Assembly (NCBI GenBank): GCA_015680685.1
Contig: MNCI01018059.1
Location: 1,405,063-1,469,062 of the forward strand
Direction of reading: 5' to 3'
Length of the DNA: 64,000 nucleotides
Source: Gnetum montanum
Taxonomy: Eukaryota > Streptophyta > Gnetopsida > Gnetales > Gnetaceae
Notes under the pieces: generated by a model
Told to the model about the DNA's origin: nothing
Databases searched by the model: none
Seen by the model: the letters and a program-made list of their open reading frames with translations, nothing else
Made by a program: the position numbers and the translations under genes
Shown here: piece after piece, positions 11,540 through 24,500 of the stretch
Numbering within the stretch: position 1 is the stretch's first letter
Layout: each line of letters opens with the position of its first letter

Positions 11540-13450
11540 TACCCCATAACTGAATGAAAACTTGTCCTCGAGTTCCTTACAAAATATTGGAAAGGTATGG
11601 GATTATTGACTTGAATGACACTAATGGTGAATGGAGTGACACGTGAATGGATCATCATTACAATACATGACAATATTAGTATTCATGACTACAAGAATGA
11701 ACACTATACACAATTGACATCCAACCTTATTTGGTAGCTGAGAGAGAAGAGAGAGAAAAAGAAGAAGAAGATGTGTTACTGCTGATGCCAAAATTGCACC
11801 TTCCATTGTCCATCCATAATTGTGCCATCGATCTTGTTTCTTGCATGACTATTCCAGCACTAGTCCATTGTTGTATGATTTCCATATGCACATACAACAC
11901 AGTCTCATATTAGCAAGGATAAATAAATCACAATGCAATCGATACCTTGCCTTGATGTACAATCTATTGGCTAAGTTTTGATATGGCTAATACGGATTCT
12001 AGAGATATAACATTGGTGACCACCAAAGGTGTAAGGTGTAGGGATTAGGAGAAAATTGAAAAAATTAGACCAAGACCCCCATGACTAAGAGTGAGCCTCC
12101 AGTAGCGATAGAATAGAAAAATAGAAGGATTAAGAAAGATGGAGAAAAAGAAACAATGGCAACACTGATAAAATGGATGTCAAAGGTGGAAATGAACAAA
12201 ATAAATATTAATTGCAAAAATTTTTAAGGGAAAGAAGTTAACTGATGCACCAAATAGGAATGCCAGTGGGTCCTCCCCAAAGCAGGCTCATACCCTTAAT
12301 GCCCTAACAATCCCACATTCAAAGAGTCCGTAGGCACTAGAAATGTCCTTTGGAAGCAAGAGTTAAAGTCCTAAGCACAAGAATTTACCAAAAAGAAAAC
12401 AATGTATCAACCAAAATATAGACTACTGATACAACAGGCAATGAGGTGGAAAAATGGAGAAAGAATGATGAGGAGAAGAGAATGGAATGGAGTCCCAAGA
12501 AAAGGGTGGTGTACAGCCCCTTGTGTATTTATGGTTTATGTGACATAGTAGATCTCATTCCAAATCCAGCCTCAAACAATCCACATTCAGTGACTTCGCA
12601 TTAATACACTTGGCTAATCCATCCATATGAAGTAGCAAGAATGCTTCCACCAAAGAGTCACCACCATTCTGAGGAAATGGGAAAAGGAAAAGTAGGAAGC
12701 GAGAGAGAGGGCCTTAGTTAGAGGAAACATATTTGTTTAGTTCCATAACCAGTGCTTGTAGCCCAAAGGGTTATTTTGTCCAAGGGGTGTGCTTTAAATT
12801 CTCACTTTTTTTTCTTTTTTTTTACGTGAGAACGACACAATGTAAAGACTAATTATTTTTATTACCTTATCTTCCCGATAATGGAGCAACATCAAAATGC
12901 TAAAGAAAACTCAAGAAGAAAACATCCAAGCATCCACGAGAATGGCCATCACAAATGCATCAAATCCCCTTGAAGTCAATCCTTTAGTCTTTCCTTAGTT
13001 TGAGAAATGCCCACTCACCGATTCGTTGATAGTTCTATTATTAAGAAGGGAACTGTACAGTTCGAAGCCAAGAGAGACCATAGAAATTTATGGATGCATG
13101 GATGATTTGGACTCATTGCTTGTTATATCAAAAGGACCATACCTTAGTATCAACATTATAACTCAAAGGTAAAAACCAAACATTAGCAATCAATGGAATA
13201 CAACTCATACCACCATCAGAGGCACTTATTAGGTGATGAACCTAACAAAATAAACAACAACACACAAGAAATAAAAGAGTATAAATGATGTTGCAAAATA
13301 AAAACAAGAAAAGTTAAAGAAATTTGTAAAACAAAAATGTGTAAAACAAAAAACTTAAAAACAAAAATGTGTAAAACAAAAACTTAAAAAGTAATTAAGG
13401 GCCTCAAATGATCAGCAGAGGTGGCCATCTCCCCCACGACTAAGTTGGAA
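11540..13450 (-). other. Gypsy A non-coding 3' internal region
   Basis: About 1.9 kb without a credible coding frame. It matches the corresponding region of element E (42250-44163), for instance the stretch around 12258-12345 against 43371-43450 and the CT-rich tract near 11750. On the minus strand it begins with a purine run (GGGGGAGAT at about 13431-13460) followed by repeats of TTTTTGTTTTACA (13315-13390). Confidence 0.6.
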
Positions 13451-13603
13451 GGGGGAGATCCGAGATAATGAGTGAGGTCATCCCTTCTCCAAGGTATTAT
13501 GTGCATTGACTATTCTACATTCATGGTAAGGTTTGGTCTGTTGCACATTGACTAGTAATATCTTATCAAAGCACTTGTTTGAATTTTTTAGGAGTTCGTA
13601 ACT

Positions 13604-14520
13604 TCACCCAATTGATTTTTTTAAGTTAAGGTTTGGAAGTTGGTGACGCTCTTGTTCCAGTGTATCCATGCTTTCGACGTGAGCGCAAGTTGTTCCCTCA
13701 GTTAGTTCCATGCACATTGGTGATTTGCTCTCTTGATCAGCTATCAACCACTGGGTGTCTTTTTGTTGTGTGGTTGCTACATATAGGCACTTTTGTATGT
13801 TAATTTCTTGTTCACACCAGTTGCATGCAGGCAATGCTAAACATTCCTGTACATAATCACACCCTATATCACTGTATGTGATGCATGGAACCTTCTTCTT
13901 CTTGATCTTCCCGAAAGTGTTTTACTTAGATATTTCTAGGGAAAGATCATGGATTCCTAGGGGCACATTTATGGTACTTAGCCATGCCTTTCCCATTATT
14001 ATTGGAAAGTCCCCTTTATCATTATTTACTTGTATCACTAGGAAATAAGCTGGGTATGACCACCCACACACAATGGTAACGATGTCCTCCACCAGTCCCA
14101 AGGGAACAGTGATGGACTGGTCGGCCAGCTCTAGGCAAATATTGCTCTTTTTTAATGGAGGCAGGTTCTAGGCATTGTACATCTCTTGTAATATTAAGTT
14201 GAATCTGGAACTTGAGTCTAGAAGAGCTTTACATGAATCATTCCTAGCAACTTGGAGATAGATTAGAGGGCTTCCAGGGTTAGAGAATTTCCTAAGAAGG
14301 TGGCCCTCCTTAATCCAGTTAATAACAACATATGTTAACATAACCATGTGCATTGAGCTTGATTTTTGGTTTGAAGGGAGCTTTGAAGCCTTATTTGATG
14401 GAGAGGCGTTCAGAGGCTTAACCGCTTGTGGTTGTGAGGGCTTGGTTGGGCAGTTGGTTCTAAAGAAAAGTCTTCTCTTCATACGGTTGTCATAACTAGT
14501 AGTAGTTTGCAGATTCACAG
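13604..14520 (-). pseudogene. Gypsy A retropepsin-like protease relic and gag-pro tail
   Basis: The minus-strand piece at 14168-14518 ends in ALLDSSSRFNLILQEMYNA. This aligns with the aspartic protease motif ALLDSGSRVNLIS of element E, with the catalytic-loop Gly replaced by Ser. Downstream pieces at 13604-13834 share the Cys/His-rich tail ATTQQKDTQWLI seen in E. The coding sequence stops near 13560, about where element C continues into reverse transcriptase. The protease would cleave the gag polyprotein; with the changed motif and internal stops this copy is unlikely to work. Confidence 0.65.
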
Positions 14521-14935
14521 CCCTCGTAGCATTGCGTTCCTGTGGTTGAGTGGGGAGTTCCCCTTACATTGCTGGAGCGGGTGGTAATGGAGCTATTGGT
14601 GTGAGAGTTACAGATGGATTTGGAGGATGGTATGTCTGTGAGTTGTCTCCCCTAGGAGAGGGAGTCCTATAATACTCTCGAGCTTGGTAGTAACATTGTG
14701 GTGTCATGTGACCAACAAAGTTAGGTGGAGAGATTGGCTGCTGCATATAGTAGCCATATGGATCCAGTTGTTGGTAGGGGTATTGTTGCCTTGGTAGTGG
14801 CATCCCCCATGACTATGGGTATTGCCACTGTTAGTGTTGCTCAACATGTTGTGGTGGAGTTCCACTTGGATAATACGTTAAAGGTTGGTGGAACTGCCTT
14901 GGGTTACCTTGGGGATAAGGTGACTATCAAGGTGC

Positions 14936-16878
14936 TTACCGTTTATTAAGTTGTGGGTTGAGTGCATACACCCCAAACTCTTGTAGATGTGAGATTATTA
15001 GGCAACATCCCTTCGGATGGTCATATTGGCATATCTCACATCCACCATCATTGTTCGTATCAGAATCGACCACCTCTTCGGTGATGGCCATTTTACCCTT
15101 ACCTTTGTTACATGCACGGTCCACTTCTCTCTTTTTCTTTTTGTCATGATCACTACCTTGCTCTCTAGATTCCTCTACAATTTTAAGGACAGTTTCAAAC
15201 CTACTATCTAGGGAGTCCCACATTTGGTCTACCTTTGTCAATACCTCTGTTGTTAATTTTTTGAGCAGCAAGGTTTTCCTATTCATCATCTCTTTGAGTG
15301 GTGAATTTTCCTCCTCCTCACAGAATCTCACTTCCCTTTTTTGGAGGAAAGGATCTTGGTTGTACTCTTCCGCACTTTCTCTCTTACATAGCTCCCCTTC
15401 TTCCTTGGCTACTTACTCTAACAATCTATGAACTTGATGAGACCTAAGCTTTGATAATCTCCCTTGGGCATATGTTCCAAGGGTTCTCCTTGTTTCATGC
15501 CTAATTCCATCTACGAGATGGCGTAGTTTATCCTACTGTGAATAACCATGGCTTGGGCAACGATGTAAAAGTGCATAATAACGGTCCATGGCAGCATCCA
15601 AGGATTCATGATTTCCCTACTTCCATCCTTGGATTTTCTTTTGTAGGTTAGACACTCGGGAGTACGTTTGGTACTTGTCATTAAATAGTTCTAACATTGT
15701 ACTCCACCTCTGAATGGATTCTGGTTCTAAGGACCGGTACCAGCTTTCCGCTTCTTTCACTAGTATCCTTGGGAACAACTTTAGTTTCTGCCATTCATTT
15801 TCTATGTTCTGCAAGGCACATGCATCATGGAATGCTTGTAGGTGATTTTGAGGATCAACGTTGTATCCCCCCTCAAAGCGTGGGATGTTATTCATGTCTA
15901 ACCTCTTGGTCCTACTATCTTTTTGGTGCCTTTTGGGAACTCTTATGGCCTCCATTATGTCTAACATGCTTCTAGTTGCAAGTAGGGGTTCTTCATGGTC
16001 ATCTCATTCATAGCATCTATGATGTCTACACAGTTCCCTACTCTCCCTTCTTTCATGCCTTGATTCCTTCAAGTGCCCTCATCCTCATTCTCGACTATTT
16101 CGTAGGTGTTTTTCACTCTATTTACCTTTATCCTCACGGTTAGTTTCCTTATGAATACAGCTGGATACTGAAGGAGAGGATGAATGTGATGATGAAGGTG
16201 AAAAAGAAGGAGAACTATCACCATGATGGTTTTTTCTACCTTCTCTTCTATGGTCCTAGCCACGATTGTGATCACGATCAGAGTGTTTGCCCTTGTCATG
16301 TGTTTGTGTTCCCTCGTTGAACACTTCGTGTTCATGGGGATCAGAACCAGGGTTGTGCATCGTGGAGTGTATGTTTTGATACACCACCTCCTAACCATCA
16401 TTAGGAGGAGGAACATCATTTTGTGGGAATCCTACTGAAGTAGGTTCACCACCCTCAATTTTTCTCAAGACATGCAGAGCGTTATGGGGCCATTTACCCT
16501 TCGAGGATGTATGATATCTCTCTTGTTGCAAGTCCCTTTAACATTGCACTTCTATGGGATGGTAGTCCCTTGTGTCATGATCACATGCAACATATTTTGC
16601 ATACAAAAATACATGCCTATTCATGAAAGGGCATGAAGGAGCACGTTGGGGACTGATCGGTCTGGAGGCAACACTACGTTACCTTCCAAGCCTCACCAAC
16701 ACAGTTATTCATCTTGATGGAGAATAAAGGTAAAGTCAGGTACATACTCATCGTGATGAATATATACCAGACGAAATTGTTGAGGAACTAGAGGATCTTG
16801 GTTACATGTGTTCTGCCGCTAACTATCTCTTGTGTTAGTCCTAGGCGGTGAAGTGCTCTTATGTGAAGAAGAAGACAT
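14936..16878 (-). pseudogene. Gypsy A gag relic (Retrotrans_gag type)
   Basis: The start codon is at 16876-16878 with MSSSSHKS. The N-terminal third is stop-ridden. An Arg/His-rich linker lies around 16070-16420. The capsid-like core at 15617-15967 contains NNIPRFEGGYNVDPQNHLQ and ESWYRSLEP, the hallmark of Ty3/Gypsy gag in plants. A variant zinc knuckle CEICQYDHPKGCC (CX2CX3HX4C) lies near 15000-15040. The same domains in the same order occur in B, C and E. Several frames must be joined to read it, so it is not intact. Confidence 0.75.
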
Positions 16879-17004
16879 CTTTGTTTTGTTTGGTGTGCGA
16901 TTAACCGTTATCTTATCTTTTCTTGATTAACCCTACGGGTTTGTTATAGTGTTCCAACAATATGAATGATTTCCTATGTTCTACGTTAGCGCACAAACAA
17001 CTAA

Positions 17005-17024
17005 GTCCCCAACAACAACACCAA
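17005..17024 (-). promoter_or_regulatory. Gypsy A primer binding site, tRNA-Asp type
   Basis: On the minus strand it reads TTGGTGTTGTTGTTGGGGAC, abutting the 5' LTR. Relative to TGGCGCCGTTGCCGGGGA most changes are C to T, as expected from methylation-driven decay. Confidence 0.75.
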
Positions 17025-17791
17025 TGATGAGTGGCAAGGTACCCCTACACTCAACCATACAAATACAAGCGTTTCACATGCAATCTGGTCAAACTTAAGT
17101 ACTAAGTGCTTACACGCCTTAATGGAACACTTAAGGTTAATCAATCATTGTCTTCTCAAACTTACTTGTATTGTCACAGTTGTATGGTTAAGTAAGCTTG
17201 AGGTATGTGATTTTTATAGCTTTTATCTTTTTAATGTCTTTACGTTAATAGGGAAAGGCGAAGAGAACTAAGTGACTAACTTATATTAACTATTTACTAA
17301 CTAAGTTCTAATTGTCCCTAACACCAATATCTATTTCCACTTGCAGCACACATCCTGAACCAGTGCAAAACTGCTGGGATTACCAAACGCTAATCGTTAC
17401 TGGGTTACCAAGAGCTACACACATGCTCAAAGCAGTTGTACTAAGTGTACTTAACTAAGAGAGTCAAGGGTTGAGAGAGAGATTAATTAACTAAGAAAGC
17501 ATTTAAGCATTCAACAATAATTAATTACTGTTTAGCTTAGTCCATATGCTGTAAGGTTTATCGCAAAGTTCATCTTTATTGTCGTACACAACTGTGTGCT
17601 CAGGTACAATTTGCTCGAATAAAGATCCATTCACTTTAGGACTCCTACTGCAGGCACATGGAAATTATTCTAACTCTGGAATGGTAAAACTACTACAGTT
17701 TGTCTAAGGATCTAAGTCTAGCTGCCTAAAATAAGGGAAGCCACCTCTTATTTATAGAAAATAAGATGGGACACGATATCGCGACTCATCA
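17025..17791 (-). repeat. Gypsy A 5' LTR
   Basis: 767 bp from TGATGAG to CTCATCA, colinear with 10744-11539. The TATA stretch is at about 17744-17757 (minus strand). The GATATC tract before the LTR start is shorter than in the partner, which accounts for part of the length difference. Confidence 0.85.
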
Positions 17792-17796
17792 CCAAG

Positions 17797-17900
17797 TTAG
17801 GGAACCATGTAAAAATTGAGTGTTGTTTTTGCGACTATTAATTTTTGTGTAGGGAACTTATTCATCTCCCCACCCCTCTTTCTAAGTTCTATAATCCTCA
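17797..17900 (+). repeat. Solo Copia LTR, right portion
   Basis: Completes the LTR broken at 10743. Matches the complement of 7595-7700 and ends TCCTCA, followed by the ATATG duplication. Confidence 0.85.
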
Positions 17901-19636
17901 ATATGGGGTAAATAAAATTGGCTCTTGACTTCCTCATTAAACCATATTTATGTTAAAGCCTTCTATTTGACCAATTGGTGAATATGCTTACAATTTTGCT
18001 ACACATCCTCCTAATAGATATTTCATTTTTTCAACCATTGCATTCCTTAAAATCACTAATCATGGTCTTGTGAAACCTTAAGAACTACTTTAGAGAATTT
18101 CACATGCTTTGAGATATGAAAGCTATGAGTGTATGTAATGAATTGGCATGAGGATTTTACTTCTCAGCATCATCACCATAATTCTAGCCTTGTCCTAAAT
18201 AAAATGGGGCCATGTCACAAGGCTTCTACTTCTAAAAGTAATAAATCATATTCACATAATAATACTGAGTAAGGTGTTTGCATCTTCACCTTTAACTCAA
18301 TGAGAAGAATAGTTTTTTGCACTCCTCCTTCAATATCTTTTCAAAGTTAATACGAAGTCCAAGTCCCCAAACAACACATCCATATAATATATTAGGATAG
18401 ATAATAATCTAAAAAAAATTTTCTAACCTTTTAAGCCAAGAGCCCTAATCCTTGTACTTATTTTTAAAAGCATACAGAGCCTTGAAACCTCTTATTATTT
18501 TTTCTTTGATGCACTTCCCCCAAATATAATTGTTCATATAAATGAGACCTAAATATTTTAAAAATTTTGCTATTTGAACATTAGTACCCTCAAAATGGAA
18601 GTTATAATAGTTATTTCTTATACCCTAGATCATCAATTCTGTTTAACCTACATTTACTTGAATACCAAATGAATGACAATAATTCTCTAAAATTTGCAAC
18701 ATATTTTGCATACCTTCTGCAGTAGTGAAGATTAAGGCAACATCATCTACATATAAATGAAGACTGATTATTTGGGATCCAATTTTGATAGCATGACTAT
18801 CTTGCCCATTGCAAAATCATTCCTACATTTCATCAATAAAGATACCAAAGAGAGTTAGAGAAACTAGACATCCTTTCTTAACTTCAATTTTTTCTCTAGA
18901 ATTGAAATTTTTTCTCTCAATTCTATCAACAATTTTAGTAATCACTTTCCGATACAATATTTAAGTTGTTGCAATCAAATTTGAAGGGAGGCCAAATTTA
19001 TGCAAGTGCAATAATAGTTTTGTACAAATTACTAAGTCATATGCTTTTGTAAAATTAATAAAACAAATAAAAATTATTATTATGCATTTTTGCAAACTCA
19101 TGCAATGTCTAAAAGTAACCAAGTGATCAATAGTGGACTAATTTTGTTTGAAACTTGCTTGACATCTTACTAGGACTTGGTTATCTCTAGCCCAAGAGTT
19201 GATTCTCTTTTCTAGTAGAGTATCCAACAACTTAGCAAAAATATTACTCACAATGATCATAACTTAGCAAAAATTATTTTTATCCCTCTTTTTATATAAC
19301 AAGATAGCTTTATTAGTTTTCCAATGTTAATTTAATCCTTGCCCCATTGCTAAATTTAATTTGTGCCAAACTTTCAATCCATCCTACCTACTTTAATAAT
19401 TTTGCATACAAACCATTTGAATCTGCAACTTTGCCAAATAGTAGCTTTTTAATACCCTGTATGACCTCATCAAGGGTAAATTGGAGAGGTGCTTACTGTA
19501 CAATAGTAGAATTAACATCTTGTCTTGTATATAGCTTATTGTGAAATGAGAAAATATTTTAAAAATTAAAATTAAATGATAAAGAGGGTTTATAATGAAA
19601 ATGTTTCCAAAACTGTCTAAGTTCCTTTTTGATAGT
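17901..19636 (-). mobile_element. LINE copy A, reverse transcriptase part (right fragment)
   Basis: Minus-strand non-LTR retrotransposon relic. Near 18716-18766 it encodes LHLYVDDVALI, the catalytic YxDD box of a LINE reverse transcriptase. Around 18500-18640 comes the C-terminal RT signature GTNVQIAKFLKYLGLIYMNN, and nearer its 3' end NILYGCVVWGLGLR. Many stops and frameshifts interrupt it. Homology with LINE B continues to about 19636 and then stops, so this copy lacks the endonuclease half and is 5'-truncated, as is common for LINEs. The insert at 9636-17900 sits in its 3' region. Confidence 0.75.
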
Positions 19637-21690
19637 GTAAGCCATATATAGTGTTTAGGTTTTTGACATCATTGGTTTTGTTGACATTGCTAGTCAGTTA
19701 TGAGGAGTTAGAAATTTTGGTTTGAGCCTAGAAGTAGTTGTTTCAAGTTTAAACCTCAAATTCTATTTTTAGTAAATTTTAATTAAATTTAATTAATAAT
19801 ATTTTTAAAATTAATTTAATTTCATGTTTTACTAAAAAGGTTGAATTATCATAACTTTTTAACCATGGCCTGAATTGAGACAAAATTTGTATTGTTCAAA
19901 TCATCTCAACAAGTACTACACATTAGATAACGTTTCGGGGAAAATTTATTAGGTTAAAATTTCATAATCTTACGATGACTAAAATCTTCTATTTTATTAA
20001 ATTTCCCTTACTAATCTAGCTATTAATGAGATTAATGAGGTAAGGATACAAGGATAGTCAAGCATGGTTTACTTAACTTATTAATACCTCATTATTATCT
20101 AATAAATATCAATTTCCCTATCAACCTCTTATTGATAAGCCTTACTAATTAAGTATAGCCAATTAAGAGATCTCTAACTTTGTGGAAAGAATATGAGGGT
20201 TTACCTAACTTGTTTTCCTAAATTAAGACTGAATGGTTTTGGATCCTTAAACGATTAGGGGAAAATCTAATACTACTACGAAATGGTAATAGTTAACTGC
20301 AACAATGTTACTCATGTTTTACCAAAGTCTCCTATAGTTAATGTATCTTGTTGATGTGTAGCTGGATCTCATTGAAATATGGTCACTGATATCCATGAAA
20401 GTCAATGGAAAGGCATTTTCTTCATTAACATAGTTCATCTTGGACATGATGTGCATTTGAAAATGACTCATGATTCATCTTGGATTGTGGATCATGGTTT
20501 GTCATTAGATTGTAATTAGCTCTTGATTTTGATTGGCCTTTAAGTTATGGTTCACTTTTATTACAATTGTGACATTTAGTTTGTGGATGTCATGGTAAAC
20601 ATCAAAGGTATGCTACATTTGACATTATGCGTAATGAAAAGAAGGAAATGCTTTGAGAGAAAATGCAGAAGAAATTGAAAAGAAGTTTTATTAATAAGAA
20701 AGATGTAGAAATAATGTGTATATTTTAGGTCATGCTTTGAGGGTTCCTTAGGTTTATCTTCTTTCGACATCTATCCTTTAGAGGCAATGGCTTATACCTG
20801 GCTAAAAGGGATGGTTAGTCACCTTTATATCTCACTTTACTTGAAATCTGTTACTCACATTTACCATCTATGTAACTCCATGTTGTCACAACCTCTAATT
20901 CCTAGATATTAATACTTAACAAGCTACACCCTCAAAGGTCATCTCAAAAGACATGCCTATTTGTTACAAAGTGCCTTTACATTATGGGTCTTACTATAAT
21001 CATTACATCATTTGTTACATAACAACACTTTTTTGGTTATGGAAAGGCACCATTTGAGAATGGGACATGACATAAATATTATCCTAGATTAAAAATTTTT
21101 AAGAGCATTGTTAAAAGGTTTCACTCATCCATTGTCCTCCCAAGACCCCACATTGGTAGGATGAGCATTAAGCTTTTGGGTGATGATCCTTTATTTATTA
21201 TCGAAAGCTTTTCATTTGTCTCTACATTTAGGTTTTTAAGCATTAAATTTTGAAAAATAAATATATTTAAAATGTGAACGGTAACTTCTCTATGCAAGTC
21301 CAAGCATATCCAATAGTGATTTAAAATTATAATATAAAATGTTATTGTTACAAGTCCTTATCACTGGGAAGATTCCAAAACAGTAGAACCCATGCTTATA
21401 AAAACACCCCATTATTTGCGATTCCAAAACAGACCGTCTATATCACTTATCATTATTTACATTGCCTCTAAGGTCTCTCTATTGTGATCATGTAATGAAT
21501 TTGATTTAGCATTTGTTGGGGTTTTTCTTTGCATTTATTTCGTCACAATAAGTACCCCACTGTAAATGGAAATGTAATTTTGGTAATTATTTTGTTTGTT
21601 TTGTTTTTATGAAGCTGATCATGGTCCACCGAGGAAGTTCTCCATTACAATTTCCTGTTTTCCTTGACTGATGATTTTTGTGATTATCAG
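19637..21690. other. Unassigned sequence upstream of the host exon
   Basis: About 2 kb, AT-rich, with no open frame of interest and no clear transposon signature. Because the next feature is an internal exon with a good acceptor (tgattatcag at 21681-21690), this stretch is most simply intron of the host gene. No exon encoding the expected N-terminal GxGxxG FAD loop was found in it. Confidence 0.45.
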
Positions 21691-21917
21691 GCAAACACAA
21701 ATGCCATGCGACTGTCCTTCCTGGACGAACTGGGTGTAAAGGTTGAGTCGTCCCAGATGTCGTTTGGTGTGAGTGTGGAAGCTGCAAATGGAAATCTCTA
21801 CGAGTGGGCTTCTAACAATGGCTTTTCCAGCCTCTTTGCTTAAAAGAGCAACATTCTCAGTCCCACTTTCCGGCGTTTCCTCAAAGAAATTCGCAGATTC
21901 GGTACCTTTGTTGCCAG
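21691..21917 (+). CDS. CFA-synthase-like exon 1 of visible part
   Basis: Acceptor tgattatcag and donor gccag|gtaatat. It encodes FLDELGVKVESSQMSF, the region after the FAD-binding loop in this family, followed by EWASNNGFSSLFA. A TAA at 21841-21843 stands where relatives usually have Gln, a single C-to-T change from CAA. The frame is otherwise open to the donor and ends with two bases of a codon (phase 2). Confidence 0.85.
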
Positions 21918-22707
21918 GTAATATGGCAATCCTTTGTTACTTTCTGGCATGAAACATTTATAGTTTATGGAATTCTTACCAGTGCTGAGAAACGATCCGT
22001 ACATTTTAGGATATGTATTTTATTTTTACTATACTCATTTTATAAGTCTAACTTGGCTGATCTTTCGTTTACTGTTGTCCTTGTTTGTTTTTCTGCATGT
22101 CAAAGATTGAAGTGAAAGTGGGATCATTCGTTACTTTAAAGTGATATTTTTGGGTAACCAAAACATGGTTCCTGTGTTTCATTAGTGGGACGTGAAATTC
22201 TTCTTCTTCTTTTTTTTAATCTTACACCTGTGGGCTACACTGCTTTTGTTTTAATATTCCCAATCGTTGGTTCATGACCATAATTATTCTTATCAGAGAT
22301 TTTCTGCTCTAACAATATTTAATTCTTCACACCACAAGTTCCTTCACTGTCAATCAATTTTGTTTCGATGATTTCCTTTCCAATTGGGTTTGGTAATTTT
22401 TAGTGCCTTCTTTCTGGATGCTATGATTAAAGAAATACTATACTAAATTTTATATGGCTGTGTTCGGTATTCAAGCACATTATTGGAGAATGGCATGATT
22501 TATTTAATAAAGGTTATTTTAGTTGTAAGGTTTTTAATTTGGTAACTCTAAGTTCTATTTTACTACATAATACTAATTTATAAGTTTTAATTTGACCATA
22601 TATTTTACAAGTAAATATTGTTAAAAAAAATATTTCTAGTTTCAACACCCTATATTCAACAAGTTTATTCTATTTATGCAAGTGGTGTGGGAATAAATAA
22701 TGAAATT
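21918..22707 (+). other. Start of the giant intron, unassigned
   Basis: Intron sequence from the gtaatat donor to the left end of LINE B. It is T-rich with no repeats recognised. Confidence 0.6.
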
Positions 22708-23512
22708 GAAACTTTATTACATCCAAAGACTCATAAGATCTATTGGATATATATTACATTTTCATGAAAAACAAAGATAAACTCTACAAATTCACCAAGC
22801 ACCAATGAGGTAGCCAAAACAAATCATATAAGCTTTTTGCTATAATATTATAACACTTTCTCAAATGGGTAGTGACAACACAAAAAACAAACATATGTAA
22901 CTTATCTTCAAGGGCTCATGACTTGCACAACCTATAGATGTACTCTTCTTAGGGGAGTTGAATCTATCTTCTACTTTCAATTTTAAGATGATGCAAACTT
23001 AAGTGAAGCTTCCTGATAGCATTTCAATACTTGATTGAAATAGCAGCTAAGAGATAATGAGCTTTTGAATCTGGTTTCTTAGATCTAATGTGATGTAAAT
23101 AACATTTTTTCTTACCTTCTACATTAGACTACATTTGTGTTAAATCCTTCCTTTTGACTAGCTAGCAAATATGCTTAGGATTTTGCTACATGTCCCCCCA
23201 AGAGATATTTTATTTTCTCAAGCATTTCATTCCTTTAAAATACCAACTATGGTCTCACAAATCCTTAAGAAATGCTTTAGAGAATTTGTCTTGCCTTCAA
23301 ATATGTAACCTATTAATGGATGTAATGAATTGACATAAGGCTTCTATTTCTAAAAGTAATAAATCACATTCACATAATAATATTGAGTAAAGTGTTTGCA
23401 TCTTCACCTATAACTCATTCAGAAGAAATTTTTTTTGCACTCTTTCAATATCTTTCCAAAATTTAGCATTGAGTCTAGGTTTCCAAACAACACATCTATA
23501 TAATACAGTAGG
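22708..23512 (-). mobile_element. LINE copy B, 3' part
   Basis: Matches LINE copy A (9257-9635 and 17906-18370). It is interrupted at 23512 by Gypsy element B, and homology resumes at 49271 after the GTAGG duplication. It is the minus-strand 3' untranslated region and the end of the RT frame. Confidence 0.75.
23508..23512. other. Target-site duplication GTAGG (left copy)
   Basis: The right copy is at 49271-49275. It brackets the 25.8-kb Gypsy B composite within LINE B. Confidence 0.85.
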
Positions 23513-24375
23513 TAATGAGTCATATTTTGGTAGGGCTCTAATATTGGAGCCTTGTTATCGGGTATTCGAAATTGGGGCACAACCTTTGATGTTGAGGATC
23601 CAATATCGCCCCTTCCATGCTAGCCTATAAATATAACACTTGGGTGCATAGTTTGGATATAGATTATATAGATTTTGGACATAAAGAAGTTTTGTTAGTT
23701 TATTTCCAGTGCATGCCCATAGTGTGATATTAAGTGATTGTATGACATCCTTATTTGAGTGTGACATACTTGGACACATTACATGTTTAGCAATAAAGAT
23801 CAAGATTACTTCCATCATTGCAACATCCACTTAGCTTTATTATTGTTAATTACTTAAATGCTTAATTCTTTCCTTAGTTAATGTTCATCATTTATTGTTC
23901 TTTATTGTTTCTATCATTAAGCAGAATGAGTACAACTAATCGTGAGCCCTTAAGTGTAATTACTTGTTAACCCAGTAGTGTTATCGTTTGGTACACCTAG
24001 TAACGGTACGCTTGGTAATCCTAGCAATAGTTAGATGAAGTCCAAGGCATGTATGGAAGGTTAGAAACAGATACTCATCGCACATAGGCTAGTTTAGATT
24101 TTACTTTTAATTGTTAATTAGATTAAATAATTAACTTCTCTATTATAATCAGGAGTAGCATAAAGTTGCAACAACATTAATTATCATATGCCTCACTTTG
24201 GACTAAACCATACATGACAAAGCTACCACTAGTCCAAGTGGGAAGACAATGAACTACCATCAAGAAATAACAATCTAGATACCACAACTAGTCACATCCA
24301 TGGAATTTGAGCAGATCATGTGTGAACGCTTGTGATTCGTATGGTTGAATGTAGGGGGTACCTCGCCGCTCATCA
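23513..24375 (+). repeat. Gypsy B 5' LTR
   Basis: 863 bp. The TATA stretch CCTATAAATATAA is at about 23623-23635, some 110 bp from the start, preceded by degenerate GATATC-like repeats. It ends gccgctcatca directly before the primer binding site. Confidence 0.85.
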
Positions 24376-24395
24376 TTAGCACCGTTGCCAAGGAT
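24376..24395 (+). promoter_or_regulatory. Gypsy B primer binding site, tRNA-Asp type
   Basis: TTAGCACCGTTGCCAAGGAT, close to the tRNA-Asp complement with a few G-to-A and C-to-T changes. Confidence 0.75.
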
Positions 24396-24500
24396 GGTGC
24401 TAGTTATCTAGATTAGTTATATTATACATGATCTTTGTAAACACATTAATGATTTATCTTTCAGAAAATATTAAGTCACGCACATCATTAACTAACAACA

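Larger units (their letters stand above)
10744..17791 (-). mobile_element. Gypsy element A, complete, gag-protease only (subfamily I)
   Basis: A 7.05-kb minus-strand element with LTRs at 10744-11539 and 17025-17791, a tRNA-Asp-type primer binding site at 17005-17024 and a CCAAG duplication at 10739-10743 and 17792-17796. The interior codes for gag and a retropepsin relic (16878 down to about 13600). About 2 kb with no coding potential follow before the 3' LTR. There is no trace of reverse transcriptase, RNase H or integrase. Element E (38030-44794) has the same organisation, so this pol-less form seems to have been mobilised by another element's enzymes. Confidence 0.85.
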
